From Pedobacter sp. BAL39 (GTDB taxonomy: Bacteria; Bacteroidota; Bacteroidia; Sphingobacteriales; Sphingobacteriaceae): a stretch of 64,000 bases of DNA. The DNA lies in NCBI RefSeq assembly GCF_000170795.1, contig NZ_ABCM01000004.1:62001-126000 (forward strand), given 5' to 3'. A program made the position numbers and the translations under genes. Of the stretch, positions 8,032 to 17,088 are shown piece after piece. Below the pieces are notes generated by a model. The model was not told where the DNA came from. It saw only the letters and a program-made list of their open reading frames with translations, and ran no database searches. Positions within the stretch are counted from its first letter, which is position 1. The number at the start of each line of letters is the position of its first letter.

Positions 8032-9672
8032 TTAAGAAAGATGTTTACCTACAATAGGCATCCTCCTGCCCATACCAAATGCTTTAGGCGATACCCGGAG
8101 GATTGGAGGTGTCTGATAGCGTTTGAATTCCGCGTTATTCACCATTTTAATCACACGTCGCACCAGCTGTTCATCAAATCCCTGAGCGATGATCCTTGCA
8201 GAGCTTTGCTTCTGTTCGATATAATGATAGAGGATCTGGTCCAGGGTATCGTAATCAGGCAGAGAATCTGAATCCTTCTGCCCCGGGCGCAGCTCCGCCG
8301 ATGGGGGTTTAACAATAGAATTTTCAGGAATCAGGATACCATCTTTATTCATATAATGGCACAGTTGGTATACCTGAGTTTTGTACACATCTCCAATTAC
8401 GCCAATGGCTCCGCACATATCACCGTACAACGTGCCGTAGCCTACTGCGCATTCACTTTTGTTGGACGTATTCAAGAGGATATATCCAAATTTATTGGAC
8501 ATGGCCATAACAACAACTCCACGGCATCTGGCCTGGATGTTTTCTTCCGTCAGGTTAAAAGGCAATCCCTGAAATGCAGGTGCTAAGATCTCGTCAAAGG
8601 CATCGGCCACAGCTTTAATCTCGATGATTTCATGTTTACAGCCGAAATTCTCTACAAGGTCAAGCGCATCTTTGACAGAATGATCTGATGAGTATTTGGA
8701 TGGCATAAGCACGGCCATTACATTCTCAGGACCGAGTGCCCTACAGGCCAGCGCACAAACCAACGCGGAATCTATTCCTCCGGATAAACCCAATACCGCT
8801 TTACTAAAACCCGATTTCTGGAAGTAGTCTTTGATGCCCAGCACCAGCGCATCATGGATCTGTTCTATGTCTGGAACAGCACGCTGAGCAACCGGCGACA
8901 GCCCTTTAAAATGATCATCCTCAAACTCATAGATGCGCAGGTCTTCACTGAAGTAAGCCATCTCATCCAGCAGTTGACCTTGATTATCGAAAGCCATGGA
9001 ACCGCCGTCAAAAATGATCTCCGTCTGTGCCCCTACCTGGTTTACATACAGCAGTGGCAATTGATATTTTCTGGCATTATCAGATAAGACGACTACCCTT
9101 TCATCATCATGGCAATAGGAGAAAGGAGAGGCCGCAATATTAATCATCAGGTCGGGCTGCTGACGGATCAGTTCATCCATTGGGGAGGAAATGTATAAAG
9201 GGTTGTTGTTGATGTTCCAGAGGTCCTCACAGATGGTGAGGGCAATTTTCTTGCCTTGAAAAGGCACACATGCAAACTGTGTCGCCGGTTCAAAATAGCG
9301 GTATTCATCAAATACATCATAGTTTGGCAGGAGTGCTTTTCTGACTGTTTGTTTGATGTCACCATCCTCAATGAAAACTGCAGCATTGTATAGGTCCTTG
9401 CCCGCGAGCACTTGATTTTTTACCGGCAGTCCAACGATACAGGCAATACCGGTACACTGCGCTGCAATCTCCTCCACTGCCTGTTCACAGAGGGTGATGA
9501 ACTCCTCAAACTCCAGAAAATCACGCGCAGGATAACCACAGATGGCGAGCTCGGCAAACACCACCAGGTCGGCGCCTTTAGATCTGGCCAGCTGGACGTG
9601 TTCAATGATCTTTTTCGTATTGGATTCAAAATTGCCAATGTGATAATTTAGCTGCGCAAGTGCGATTTTCAT
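8032..9672 (-). CDS. nadE: Glutamine-dependent NAD+ synthetase
   Basis: NadE makes NAD+ from deamido-NAD+, ATP and glutamine, the last step of NAD synthesis. The 546-residue protein is the two-domain form. The N-terminal nitrilase-type glutaminase (about 1-250) shows its Glu-Lys-Cys triad in FAELAICGYP, RKALLPNYDVFDE and LTICEDLW. The C-terminal synthetase has the ATP P-loop LGLSGGIDSALVCALA (about 294-309). Bacteroidota often carry nadE close to gldB, and gldB is 764 bases away here. Confidence 0.96.
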   Translation of the reverse strand: MKIALAQLNYHIGNFESNTKKIIEHVQLARSKGADLVVFAELAICGYPARDFLEFEEFITLCEQAVEEIAAQCTGIACIVGLPVKNQVLAGKDLYNAAVFIEDGDIKQTVRKALLPNYDVFDEYRYFEPATQFACVPFQGKKIALTICEDLWNINNNPLYISSPMDELIRQQPDLMINIAASPFSYCHDDERVVVLSDNARKYQLPLLYVNQVGAQTEIIFDGGSMAFDNQGQLLDEMAYFSEDLRIYEFEDDHFKGLSPVAQRAVPDIEQIHDALVLGIKDYFQKSGFSKAVLGLSGGIDSALVCALACRALGPENVMAVLMPSKYSSDHSVKDALDLVENFGCKHEIIEIKAVADAFDEILAPAFQGLPFNLTEENIQARCRGVVVMAMSNKFGYILLNTSNKSECAVGYGTLYGDMCGAIGVIGDVYKTQVYQLCHYMNKDGILIPENSIVKPPSAELRPGQKDSDSLPDYDTLDQILYHYIEQKQSSARIIAQGFDEQLVRRVIKMVNNAEFKRYQTPPILRVSPKAFGMGRRMPIVGKHLS

Positions 9673-9734
9673 GAGTATATTTTATTACGCCGAAGATAAG
9701 ATGGTTAAATATGGAAATAGCAATCCACAGTTCT

Positions 9735-10403
9735 TTAAAAGAACACAGCAAAGTTAAGGCCTACGTAATGATTTTTCACATTTCTATTGCGCTGTGTTGC
9801 AATATTAGTGAAGCCGTTGTTGAAGGTAAGGCCTACAGCAATGCTGGTATGCCCGTCAATGTCATATTCACCACCTGCACCAACGATCAACCCCGCACGA
9901 TACCATTTGATTTCATCAGAAATATTCTCACTGTCGGCAAGCACTGTTCCCCCCACTGCTACCGCACGCTGGTGCGCTTTGATGTTAAAGCCATTGGAAA
10001 GCCCGAACTGACCGTACCATTTGACATCACCCATTTTGTTGGTTTTGAGTTTAATGGTCATTGGAATTTCCAGGTATTGCAGTTTGTAACGCAGGTCGTA
10101 AGCAGAACTGACTTCAGCATTATGATATGGAGGAACGTCCAGTTCAGTACTTTTTCCATTGATGGTAGTGACCGTAAGCCCCGTTGAAAAGGAATAGTTT
10201 TCTGCAAAGTTGAAGTCGCCCAGCAGGCCGTAGCTGAATCCTAATGCCAGACCGTTTGTTTTTCCTGTTTCCGGTTTGATCCAGCCCAAAGTAGGGTGTG
10301 CCGTAAGCCCGAGCCTGAAGCCATAGTCGGGCCGTCCTCCATACTGTGCAAAGGTGGCCATACTCAACAGGAACAATAATAGGGTAAGGTATTTTCTTTT
10401 CAT
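9735..10403 (-). CDS. Outer-membrane beta-barrel protein, PorT-like
   Basis: The 222-residue protein has a signal peptide (MKRKYLTLLLFLLSMATFAQ) and then alternating strands with glycine turns, ending in a terminal phenylalanine (NFAVFF), as expected of a small outer-membrane barrel. The layout resembles the PorT / outer membrane beta-barrel domain family of Bacteroidota. PorT itself works in type IX secretion, and gldB is divergent next to it, but I cannot tell PorT from other small barrels by eye. Its start lies only 33 bases from the gldB start. Confidence 0.7.
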   Translation of the reverse strand: MKRKYLTLLLFLLSMATFAQYGGRPDYGFRLGLTAHPTLGWIKPETGKTNGLALGFSYGLLGDFNFAENYSFSTGLTVTTINGKSTELDVPPYHNAEVSSAYDLRYKLQYLEIPMTIKLKTNKMGDVKWYGQFGLSNGFNIKAHQRAVAVGGTVLADSENISDEIKWYRAGLIVGAGGEYDIDGHTSIAVGLTFNNGFTNIATQRNRNVKNHYVGLNFAVFF

Positions 10404-10431
10404 TTGTCAGTTTATTAAATTAATATATTTG
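10403..10431 (+). promoter_or_regulatory. Predicted gldB promoter (TTTG-N17-TATATTTG)
   Basis: TTTG at 10403-10406 and TATATTTG at 10424-10431 are separated by 17 bases and match the Bacteroidota -33/-7 consensus. The -7 element ends five bases before the ATG at 10437, so the mRNA would be almost leaderless. The promoter occupies the whole 33-base gap to the divergent barrel gene. Confidence 0.6.
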
Positions 10432-10436
10432 CTGTG

Positions 10437-11468
10437 ATGACACAGCATGCAACAATCAGCCGAATAACGCTATCCCTTCTGATCCTGCTCAGTTTGATTT
10501 CGTGCAGGCAAAATACGAAACCTGACGTTAGCAACATTAGTCTGCAGCTCAAAATAGAACGTTTTGACAAAGATCTGTTTAATGGCAAAGGTAAAAATCT
10601 GTCGGCAACAGACCAGCTGCTGACTAAAAAATATGGCTTATTCTATAACGATTACATCCATAGGATGGTGGGTGATTTCAGCTATGGCAATGCAGAGATC
10701 CTGCATACCCTTTACCAGGACAAGGCCTATACCGACCTGAATGCAGAGGCAGACAGCGTATTTAAAAGCATGCAACCAATAGAACAGGAGCTCACCAGCA
10801 CCTTTAAATACATCAGATATTATTATCCGAAGGTAAGGATTCCAAGGTTCATTTCCTTTATTTCCGGTTTTGCGGTGCAGACCCCTGTTGGAGACGATTA
10901 TGTAGGCATTGGCCTTGACATGTTCCTTGGCAGGAACAGCAAATTCTACGGCGCTATTGTGCAGAGTGTACCAACCTACCTGTCCCGAAGATTTAGTCTG
11001 GAGTATGTTGTGCCACGTGTTACGGAGACATATGCGCGGGAAGACCTCTTCCCGGAGCAGGATGAGGACCGCAGCCTGTTGTCCAAGATGGTTCATAACG
11101 GGAAGGTACTTTATTTTATGGATCAGGTCCTGTCGGACACCACCCCGGATTCAGTAAAAATCGGTTATACTTCGCAGCAGTTGCAATGGTGCAAAGCCTT
11201 CGAAGCTGATATCTGGGCTTACCTTTTAGAGAACAAACTCCTCTATGAAACGGATTATCAAAAAATACAGGTACTTTTAAGTGAGGGCCCCTTTACACCA
11301 GGCCTTGGCGAAAAGAACGAGTCGGCCCCAAAGCTGGGTGTATGGATCGGCTGGCAGATGGTGAAGAAGTATATGCGGGAACACCCGGAGCTGAGCCTTC
11401 AGCAGCTGATGGCAGAGCAGGACGCGCAAAAGATATTAAACGGATCAAAGTATAAGCCCAAATCGTAA
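10437..11468 (+). CDS. gldB: Gliding motility lipoprotein GldB
   Basis: The protein starts with a lipoprotein signal (ITLSLLILLSLISC, lipobox LISC) followed by LQLKIERFDKDLFN, the typical N-terminal part of mature GldB. A central region with FISFISGF and DYVGIGLDMFLGRNSKFY is also characteristic. GldB is a membrane-anchored lipoprotein needed for gliding in Flavobacterium johnsoniae; its exact action is unknown. I start at the ATG 10437; a GTG three bases earlier is possible. The patatin gene begins 4 bases after its stop, so the two are likely cotranscribed. Confidence 0.9.
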   Translation: MTQHATISRITLSLLILLSLISCRQNTKPDVSNISLQLKIERFDKDLFNGKGKNLSATDQLLTKKYGLFYNDYIHRMVGDFSYGNAEILHTLYQDKAYTDLNAEADSVFKSMQPIEQELTSTFKYIRYYYPKVRIPRFISFISGFAVQTPVGDDYVGIGLDMFLGRNSKFYGAIVQSVPTYLSRRFSLEYVVPRVTETYAREDLFPEQDEDRSLLSKMVHNGKVLYFMDQVLSDTTPDSVKIGYTSQQLQWCKAFEADIWAYLLENKLLYETDYQKIQVLLSEGPFTPGLGEKNESAPKLGVWIGWQMVKKYMREHPELSLQQLMAEQDAQKILNGSKYKPKS

Positions 11469-11472
11469 GGTT

Positions 11473-12264
11473 ATGACTAAAGTAGGAATTGTATTATCAG
11501 GAGGAGGGATCAGGGGCATTGCACATCTGGGTGTGCTGAAAGCGTTCATCAATGCGGGCATCACCTTTAGTCACATCAGTGGCACCAGTGCCGGATCTAT
11601 TGCCGGGGCATTTTACGCGGCAGGGATTGATCCTGAGGAGGGGCTGAACATCTTCATGAAGACCAAGCTGTTGCGCTTCATCAGACCTGCGGTAGGCTCG
11701 CTGGGCCTGGTCAACATTGAGTATACCTCCAACCTGCTGAAAGAATTTTTTCCGGATGATAAGATCGAAAATCTGAAAATTCCATTAACCATTGCGGCGA
11801 CAAACTTTAGTGAGGGCAGGCTGGTTTATTTTACAAAAGGCCCATTGATCCGGGCCATTCAGGCGTCCAGCTGCATTCCGGGAATTTTTAAGCCCATTAT
11901 GATTGACGAACAGATGTATGTAGACGGGGGCATCCTTAACAATTTCCCTGTAGAGCCCCTGCTTGGGAGTTGTGACTACATCATTGGCTCTTCCTGCAAC
12001 CACCTGCGTTCTGTAGACAAGATCGTCAGCATCCCCTCACTCATGCGCCGCGCGGGGATCATGTCGATCAACCACGATATGGAACGCAAATCATCCTTGT
12101 GTAATGTTGTCATAGAACCTAAGGGCATGGGCGAGATCAGCACCTTCGACATGAAAAAGGCGGAAACCATTTACTGGCTGGCGTATGAGGAAACATTGAA
12201 AACCATACGTACCAATGAGAGTCTTCAGGAGCTGATCAGAAAACCAAAAATAAAGCTGGATTAG
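11473..12264 (+). CDS. Patatin-like phospholipase (RssA type)
   Basis: This 263-residue protein has the patatin Ser-Asp dyad: nucleophile Ser39 in GTSAG and Asp151 in VDGG, plus the glycine-rich oxyanion segment SGGGIRG at residues 9-15. Such enzymes hydrolyse acyl chains from phospholipids or related lipids; the substrate is not predictable here. No signal peptide or membrane helix is visible, so it is probably cytoplasmic, as for E. coli RssA. It follows gldB closely and converges with comB, 5 bases away. Confidence 0.9.
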   Translation: MTKVGIVLSGGGIRGIAHLGVLKAFINAGITFSHISGTSAGSIAGAFYAAGIDPEEGLNIFMKTKLLRFIRPAVGSLGLVNIEYTSNLLKEFFPDDKIENLKIPLTIAATNFSEGRLVYFTKGPLIRAIQASSCIPGIFKPIMIDEQMYVDGGILNNFPVEPLLGSCDYIIGSSCNHLRSVDKIVSIPSLMRRAGIMSINHDMERKSSLCNVVIEPKGMGEISTFDMKKAETIYWLAYEETLKTIRTNESLQELIRKPKIKLD

Positions 12265-12269
12265 CATCC

Positions 12270-12986
12270 TTAGGATGACATGGTCACGAGGGCATCGCCC
12301 TTCAGCACCGGAATGGCTTTGCAGATGTCAAACTGGAGGCAGAATTTCACATCCTCCTCAATATTGAGCTTGGCAAGCCGGTGGCTATGAGAGGACTTAT
12401 TGATGTAAGCGCGCAGGTTATCTTTAGCCATGAGGTAAAGGTCTTCTGCAGCTACACCAGCATCATCAGAAAGTACAAAGTCTTTGGACAGCTCGTTGAC
12501 AACTGCACCGGCAAATAGGGTATCCTCTAAATTAAAATTATCCTTCCAGCCGGCGCAGAGCAGCAGGATGTTGCTATCCTGTACTTTCAGCCATTCACAC
12601 AATGCCGACAGGTTAAGGAACGCGCCGATGACCACCTGTTTGGCCGTTGCCCTCGCCATATGTAGGGCTTTGGTGCCATTCGTGGTGGTGAGCACCACTG
12701 TCTTCCCCGACACTTTCTCTGCGGTATAGGAAAATGGAGAGTTGCCGAAGTTATACCCTTCAACCACCTCTCCATTTCGCTCTGCAGCAAGCAAAAAGCC
12801 GTCCTTTGCATAAGCAAGGCAATCTTCTACCTGTGCCACGGGGATAATTGCTGTAGCCCCGTTATCGATCCCATATACCATAGATGAGGTTGCCCTCAAT
12901 ATATCAATGACCACCACAATGCTGTCTTCAATGTTGTAGAGGTTCAGTAACGCTGGTGTGAGACACACTTCTATGCTTTTTTTCAT
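12270..12986 (-). CDS. comB: 2-phosphosulfolactate phosphatase-like protein (ComB)
   Basis: The 238-residue protein shows the ComB pattern: IVVVIDILRATSSMVYGIDNGA (in part, about residues 22-43), LLAAERNGEVVEGYNFGNSP (about 71-90) and TVVLTTTNGTKAL (about 101-113). ComB removes phosphate from (R)-2-phospho-3-sulfolactate, known from coenzyme M synthesis in methanogens and sulfolactate production in some bacteria. No ComA-like sulfonate synthase is present in this window, so the role is open. It is 41 bases downstream of gcvT and probably shares its transcript. Confidence 0.85.
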   Translation of the reverse strand: MKKSIEVCLTPALLNLYNIEDSIVVVIDILRATSSMVYGIDNGATAIIPVAQVEDCLAYAKDGFLLAAERNGEVVEGYNFGNSPFSYTAEKVSGKTVVLTTTNGTKALHMARATAKQVVIGAFLNLSALCEWLKVQDSNILLLCAGWKDNFNLEDTLFAGAVVNELSKDFVLSDDAGVAAEDLYLMAKDNLRAYINKSSHSHRLAKLNIEEDVKFCLQFDICKAIPVLKGDALVTMSS

Positions 12987-13027
12987 TGCTGGTATTTTCT
13001 TATGATGCGATAACCGGGTTTTAAGAT

Positions 13028-14107
13028 TTATTTATAGAATGGGAATTTTACCACTTTAGCTTTGATCCTGCTGTTGCGGATATTGATGAAAATTTCAGTT
13101 CCTTCTTTGGCAAAAGCTTTATCAATGTATCCCATACCGATGGCTTTCTGCAATGACGGCGCCTGTGTCCCTGAAGTTACACGTCCAATCACCTGACCTT
13201 CTGCATCCACAATCTCATAGTCGTGGCGCGGAATGCCCCTGTCGATCATTTCAAATCCGATCAGTTTACGGCTTACCCCAGCCTCTTTCTGTGCCTGAAG
13301 CGCCTCAGAGTTGGTAAACACCTTGCTGAACTTGGTGATCCAGCCCAGGCCTGCTTCGATTGGCGAGGTAGTATCGTCAATATCGTTACCATACAGGCAG
13401 AAGCCCATTTCCAGACGGAGCGTATCGCGGGCACCAAGGCCAATCGGCTTGATGTTCAGTGCCGCTCCTGCCGCAAAGATTGCTTCCCAGATTTCATTCG
13501 CATGTTCGTTATCAAAATAGATTTCAAAACCACCTGCGCCAGTATATCCTGTTGCAGAAATCACGACGTTGCCTACACCTGCAAAGGTACCTTTGGTGAA
13601 GCTATAGTATTCCATGGACGCCAGGTCCACCTCTGTAAGGCTTTGCAAAGCTTCGGCCGCTTTAGGACCCTGGATGGCCAGCAGCGAAGTTTTGTCGGAA
13701 ATGTTGTGCATTTCCACACCTTTATCATTGTATTTCTGAATCCAGTTCCAGTCTTTCTCAATATTTGAGGCGTTGACTACCAGCATGTAGGTAAGCTCAT
13801 CAATGCGATAAACCAGCAGATCGTCTACAATACCGCCATCTTCGTTCGGCAAACAGGAGTATTGCACCTTGCCATCATAAAGCTTGGAAGCATCATTGCT
13901 GGTAACCCTTTGGATGAGGTCCAGCGCATTTTCACCTTTCAGGATAAATTCCCCCATATGACTTACATCGAAAACGCCCACAGCGCTTCTGACTACGGCA
14001 TGTTCAGCGTTAATGCCTTCATATTGTACGGGCATGTTATACCCTGCGAAAGGTACCATCTTGGCCCCTAAAGAAATGTGTTTGTCTGTTAAAGCGGTAT
14101 TTTTCAT
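13028..14107 (-). CDS. gcvT: Aminomethyltransferase (glycine cleavage T protein)
   Basis: GcvT takes the aminomethyl group from the lipoylated H protein and makes methylene-tetrahydrofolate and ammonia. The 359-residue protein begins [20 protein letters not shown] and contains [10 protein letters not shown] (about residues 44-53), [12 protein letters not shown] (about 191-202) and [20 protein letters not shown] (about 222-241), all hallmarks of the T protein. Length is normal. The other gcv genes are not in the window. Confidence 0.96.
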   Translation of the reverse strand: MKNTALTDKHISLGAKMVPFAGYNMPVQYEGINAEHAVVRSAVGVFDVSHMGEFILKGENALDLIQRVTSNDASKLYDGKVQYSCLPNEDGGIVDDLLVYRIDELTYMLVVNASNIEKDWNWIQKYNDKGVEMHNISDKTSLLAIQGPKAAEALQSLTEVDLASMEYYSFTKGTFAGVGNVVISATGYTGAGGFEIYFDNEHANEIWEAIFAAGAALNIKPIGLGARDTLRLEMGFCLYGNDIDDTTSPIEAGLGWITKFSKVFTNSEALQAQKEAGVSRKLIGFEMIDRGIPRHDYEIVDAEGQVIGRVTSGTQAPSLQKAIGMGYIDKAFAKEGTEIFINIRNSRIKAKVVKFPFYK

Positions 14108-14130
14108 GCTATATATCTATAAAAACGTGG

Positions 14131-14138
14131 CAAAAGTA
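14131..14138 (-). promoter_or_regulatory. Predicted -7 element of the gcvT promoter
   Basis: The minus strand reads TACTTTTG, a perfect TAnnTTTG match, ending 23 bases before the gcvT ATG. It lies between the stop of the upstream glycosyltransferase and gcvT. A -33 TTG at the usual distance was not found. Confidence 0.5.
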
Positions 14139-14146
14139 CATAAAAA

Positions 14147-15349
14147 TTATGCACTAATTAATTTTTGATAGATAACCAACATTCTTTCGGTTATGGTATT
14201 GATATCGTGGTCTCTTTCAGCTGTTTTTCTTGCATTTTCTCCAATTTCCCTCCATTTTTTCGGATTTGTGATGCATTGCAGGATGGCGCGGTAAAACTCA
14301 TCAGGAGTATTGGCAATCATAATGTCTTTTCCATGGACACAATTGATCCCTTCGGCAGCCATACCTGTGGCAATGATGCATTTACGCATGGCCATACCCT
14401 CTACAATCTTTACCCGCATCCCACTTACGGAGAGCAACGGAACAATCATAATGGCCTTGGAGTTCATAAACTCGATGGCATCAAAGATCTCCCCTTCTAC
14501 CACCAGGTTATCCGAATCATAATGAAAAAAATCTTCAGGCATACTCTTCCCGGCGATGTAAAAGCGCAACTCCGAGTTCAGCGTTTCAATGTCGGGCCAG
14601 ATCTCATCAAGAAACCATTCAAGCCCCTCTTTATTAGGCCTCCAATCCATAGCACCTAAATGAAAAAGTGTGGGAAAGCTGATCTTCGAAGGGTCAGTCA
14701 CGTACTTCTCAAAATCCAGCGCCACTGGAAATACCTCCATGGGTGCTTTACAGCCAAAGCGCAGGATGCTCTGCCGGTCCTGCTCGGAGATGGTAAAGAT
14801 CTGGTCAAAGCGGTTGATCTGTTCGGTCTCATACACCTTGAGCCTTCTGGAAAGGAACTCCAGGTATTTTCGTCTGGGACTGAACTTCTCGGTTCTCGCA
14901 ATCCGTTCCCATACATCGAACTCAATGTTATGTGCCCTGTAGATTACCTTTGCACGCGTATGTTCCTTGACCACATCGAGGTAAGGGACCACAAACAACC
15001 CTTCAAACTGAACGATGTCAAAATCGGTTTCCTTGAGTACATCTTCCAACAGGCGTGCCGCATCCTCATGATAAAAACGGGACACGTTGTAGGACTTGTT
15101 GGAGAAGATGTTCACCAAAGCATCGTACACATTAACGCCAGTATCGAGATGAAAAGAATGAAAGCTAATCTGATCAAAGACGGGATCATAAATATCCTCC
15201 ACATCGAGGTTATGTTTCAGTGGATTGATGCTGAACAAAGTAATTTCCACCCCAAGCTTCAGCAATCCCTTCATGGTGTTGTAAACAACAATGGGATAAC
15301 CACTATTTGGAGGAAAAGGAACCCGGTTTGTCAGTATCAGTGCTTTCAA
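14147..15349 (-). CDS. Glycosyltransferase, GT4-like (GT-B fold)
   Basis: The 400-residue protein starts with the GT-B nucleotide-fold pattern LILTNRVPFPPNSGYPIVVY. In the C-terminal half it carries LGAMDWRPNKEGLEWFLDEI (about residues 232-251) and VPLLSVSGMRVKIVEGMAMR (about 308-327), where Glu of KIVEGMA is the conserved donor-sugar contact of GT4 enzymes. It probably transfers a sugar from a nucleotide donor to an envelope glycan. The first codon is TTG, with an in-frame stop three codons upstream. It lies 18 bases after rnhB. Confidence 0.85.
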   Translation of the reverse strand: MKALILTNRVPFPPNSGYPIVVYNTMKGLLKLGVEITLFSINPLKHNLDVEDIYDPVFDQISFHSFHLDTGVNVYDALVNIFSNKSYNVSRFYHEDAARLLEDVLKETDFDIVQFEGLFVVPYLDVVKEHTRAKVIYRAHNIEFDVWERIARTEKFSPRRKYLEFLSRRLKVYETEQINRFDQIFTISEQDRQSILRFGCKAPMEVFPVALDFEKYVTDPSKISFPTLFHLGAMDWRPNKEGLEWFLDEIWPDIETLNSELRFYIAGKSMPEDFFHYDSDNLVVEGEIFDAIEFMNSKAIMIVPLLSVSGMRVKIVEGMAMRKCIIATGMAAEGINCVHGKDIMIANTPDEFYRAILQCITNPKKWREIGENARKTAERDHDINTITERMLVIYQKLISA

Positions 15350-15367
15350 ATCAGCTCAAAATACTAA

Positions 15368-15979
15368 TTATCCGTTGATTTCCGAAAACATGACCAGCTG
15401 GGGATCTGTAATGCTGAAAGTTTTACGGTGATATGGCGATAAACCATGCGCCAATGCCGCCTTACGGTGAACGATGGTGGGATAACCTTTGTTCTGTGCC
15501 CACTGGTACACAGGATATTCCAGTGCAAGCTGTTCCATGTGCTCATCGCGGTGTGTTTTTGCAAGAATGGAGGCTGCAGCAATGTTAAGGTATTTACCAT
15601 CACCTTTTACGATACAGCTGTGTGGAATGCCGGTATAAGCTTTAAACCTGTTTCCGTCAATGCTCAGGTACTCCGGTTTCAGGCTGAGCTGTTCAATGGC
15701 ACGGTGCATGGCCAAAAACGAGGCGTTGAGGATATTTATTTTATCGATCTCTTCATGGTCCACAGATGCTACAGCCCAGGCCAGCGCTTCCTGCTCAATG
15801 ATGATGCGGAGTGCTGCCCGTTGTTTATGGTTCAGCTTTTTCGAATCTGTCAGCTCCCCGGGGATAAAGTCGGGGGGAAGGATTACTGCAGCAGCAAATA
15901 CAGGACCGGCAAGGCATCCACGGCCTGCTTCATCACAGCCGGCCTCAATAAAGTCAGTTTGGTAACAGTTCAGCAACAT
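15368..15979 (-). CDS. rnhB: Ribonuclease HII
   Basis: RNase HII cuts RNA in RNA-DNA hybrids and removes single ribonucleotides from DNA. The 203-residue protein has the N-terminal catalytic motif [14 protein letters not shown] with Asp16 and Glu17, [10 protein letters not shown] (about residue 99) with the next catalytic Asp, and [23 protein letters not shown] (in part, about 120) for the fourth acid. It has a predicted promoter just before the ATG although it also follows a run of minus-strand genes. Confidence 0.96.
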   Translation of the reverse strand: MLLNCYQTDFIEAGCDEAGRGCLAGPVFAAAVILPPDFIPGELTDSKKLNHKQRAALRIIIEQEALAWAVASVDHEEIDKINILNASFLAMHRAIEQLSLKPEYLSIDGNRFKAYTGIPHSCIVKGDGKYLNIAAASILAKTHRDEHMEQLALEYPVYQWAQNKGYPTIVHRKAALAHGLSPYHRKTFSITDPQLVMFSEING

Positions 15980-15983
15980 GGGA

Positions 15984-15991
15984 CAAAGTTA
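15984..15991 (-). promoter_or_regulatory. Predicted -7 element of rnhB, four bases before the ATG
   Basis: The minus strand reads TAACTTTG (perfect TAnnTTTG) and then TCCC before the rnhB ATG at 15979. A transcript from here would be almost leaderless. No clear -33 TTG was found. Confidence 0.5.
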
Positions 15992-15996
15992 ATAAA

Positions 15997-17088
15997 TTAT
16001 AGAGAGATGTTCTGCGACTTCACATCGAAAGCATCCCGTAAACCGATGGCCAGCAGATTAAAAGCATATACCGTCAGCATGATGGCCAGTCCCGGCAGCA
16101 CGGCAAGGTAGGCGGCATCCATGATGATGTATCCATAATGCTCCTTGATCATCCCTCCCCAGCTGGGCATGGGTGGCTGGGCACCGAAACCAAGGAAGCT
16201 CAGGCCTGTTTCCAGCAATATCGCGGAGGCGAAGTTGGCAGAAGCGACGACGAGGATGGGGCCGGCAATATTGGGAAGGATATGGCGGATGATGGTCCTT
16301 GAGGAAGAAAAGCCCAGGGCTGTGGATGCTTCAACAAACTCCACCTGCCGGAGGGCCATTACCTGGCCGCGCACAAGGCGGGCAACATCTACCCAGGTGG
16401 ACAACCCCACAGCGATAAAGATCTGCCAGAAGCCTTTTCCCAGCGCAAAGGATATGGCGATCATCAGCAGCAGGGAAGGCAGCGACCAGACCACATTCAT
16501 GAACCAACTGATGGCACCATCAGTCCATCCACCGTAAAAACCTGCAAGTGCGCCCAGGGAAACACCCAGGAAAAGCGAGATGAGCACGGCAATGAGACCA
16601 ACAGACAAGGATACCCTGATGCCCAGGATCAGCCTGCTGAGGATATCGCGGCCCTGAATGTCGGTACCTAACCAGAACGTCTGCCTATAGTGATTATCAG
16701 GACCCAGTAAGGGATATATTTGTTCCGATCCCTGTTCGTCATCGCCGATATAAGGCCGGGCATAAACTTTATTTCCCGACTCGCGGTAGCTGGTGATGGG
16801 GATACTTTTAAAATCAGCCTCCTGGCCATAAATCATGCGCCCAAAGAAATTCCGTTGTTCCACATCTTTCAAGCGGCTGATGATCAGGAACTGAAAGGTT
16901 CGTCCAGGCTTTTTTATCGTCAGCTGAAGATGACTGTTATTGCCCATGGGTGTTTGATCGGGGGTAATCAGATAACCCAATACTGCCATCGACATCATCA
17001 GCAGGATAAAACACAGACCAGCAACGGCAAGCGTGTTGGATTTAAAGCGTTTCCATACTCTTGATGAGGGACTGTGCTGGGCTTCCAT
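15997..17088 (-). CDS. ABC transporter permease, OppC/DppC type
   Basis: This 363-residue membrane protein has an N-terminal helix (about 20-41, OppC_N-like), a long extracytoplasmic loop (about 42-150) and a C-terminal domain with about five helices. The loop between helices carries EASTALGFSSSRTIIRHILP (about 254-273), the EAA motif that contacts the ATPase. Such permeases import oligopeptides or similar solutes. No partner permease, ATPase or binding protein lies nearby, which is unusual. Its ATG overlaps the last base of the glycosyltransferase stop (taATG), so it is translationally coupled to that gene. Confidence 0.9.
   Translation of the reverse strand: MEAQHSPSSRVWKRFKSNTLAVAGLCFILLMMSMAVLGYLITPDQTPMGNNSHLQLTIKKPGRTFQFLIISRLKDVEQRNFFGRMIYGQEADFKSIPITSYRESGNKVYARPYIGDDEQGSEQIYPLLGPDNHYRQTFWLGTDIQGRDILSRLILGIRVSLSVGLIAVLISLFLGVSLGALAGFYGGWTDGAISWFMNVVWSLPSLLLMIAISFALGKGFWQIFIAVGLSTWVDVARLVRGQVMALRQVEFVEASTALGFSSSRTIIRHILPNIAGPILVVASANFASAILLETGLSFLGFGAQPPMPSWGGMIKEHYGYIIMDAAYLAVLPGLAIMLTVYAFNLLAIGLRDAFDVKSQNISL

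Noticed and set aside
9690..9720. Variant -7 element TATCTTCG upstream of nadE, also present upstream of the vWA gene near 60788
   Set aside because: One mismatch in the most conserved part of TAnnTTTG and no -33 element in either case; two examples are too few to call a promoter variant.
14660..16111. Long plus-strand frames opposite the GT4 and rnhB genes (over 200 codons)
   Set aside because: They are mirror images of strongly recognised minus-strand genes with no family motifs.
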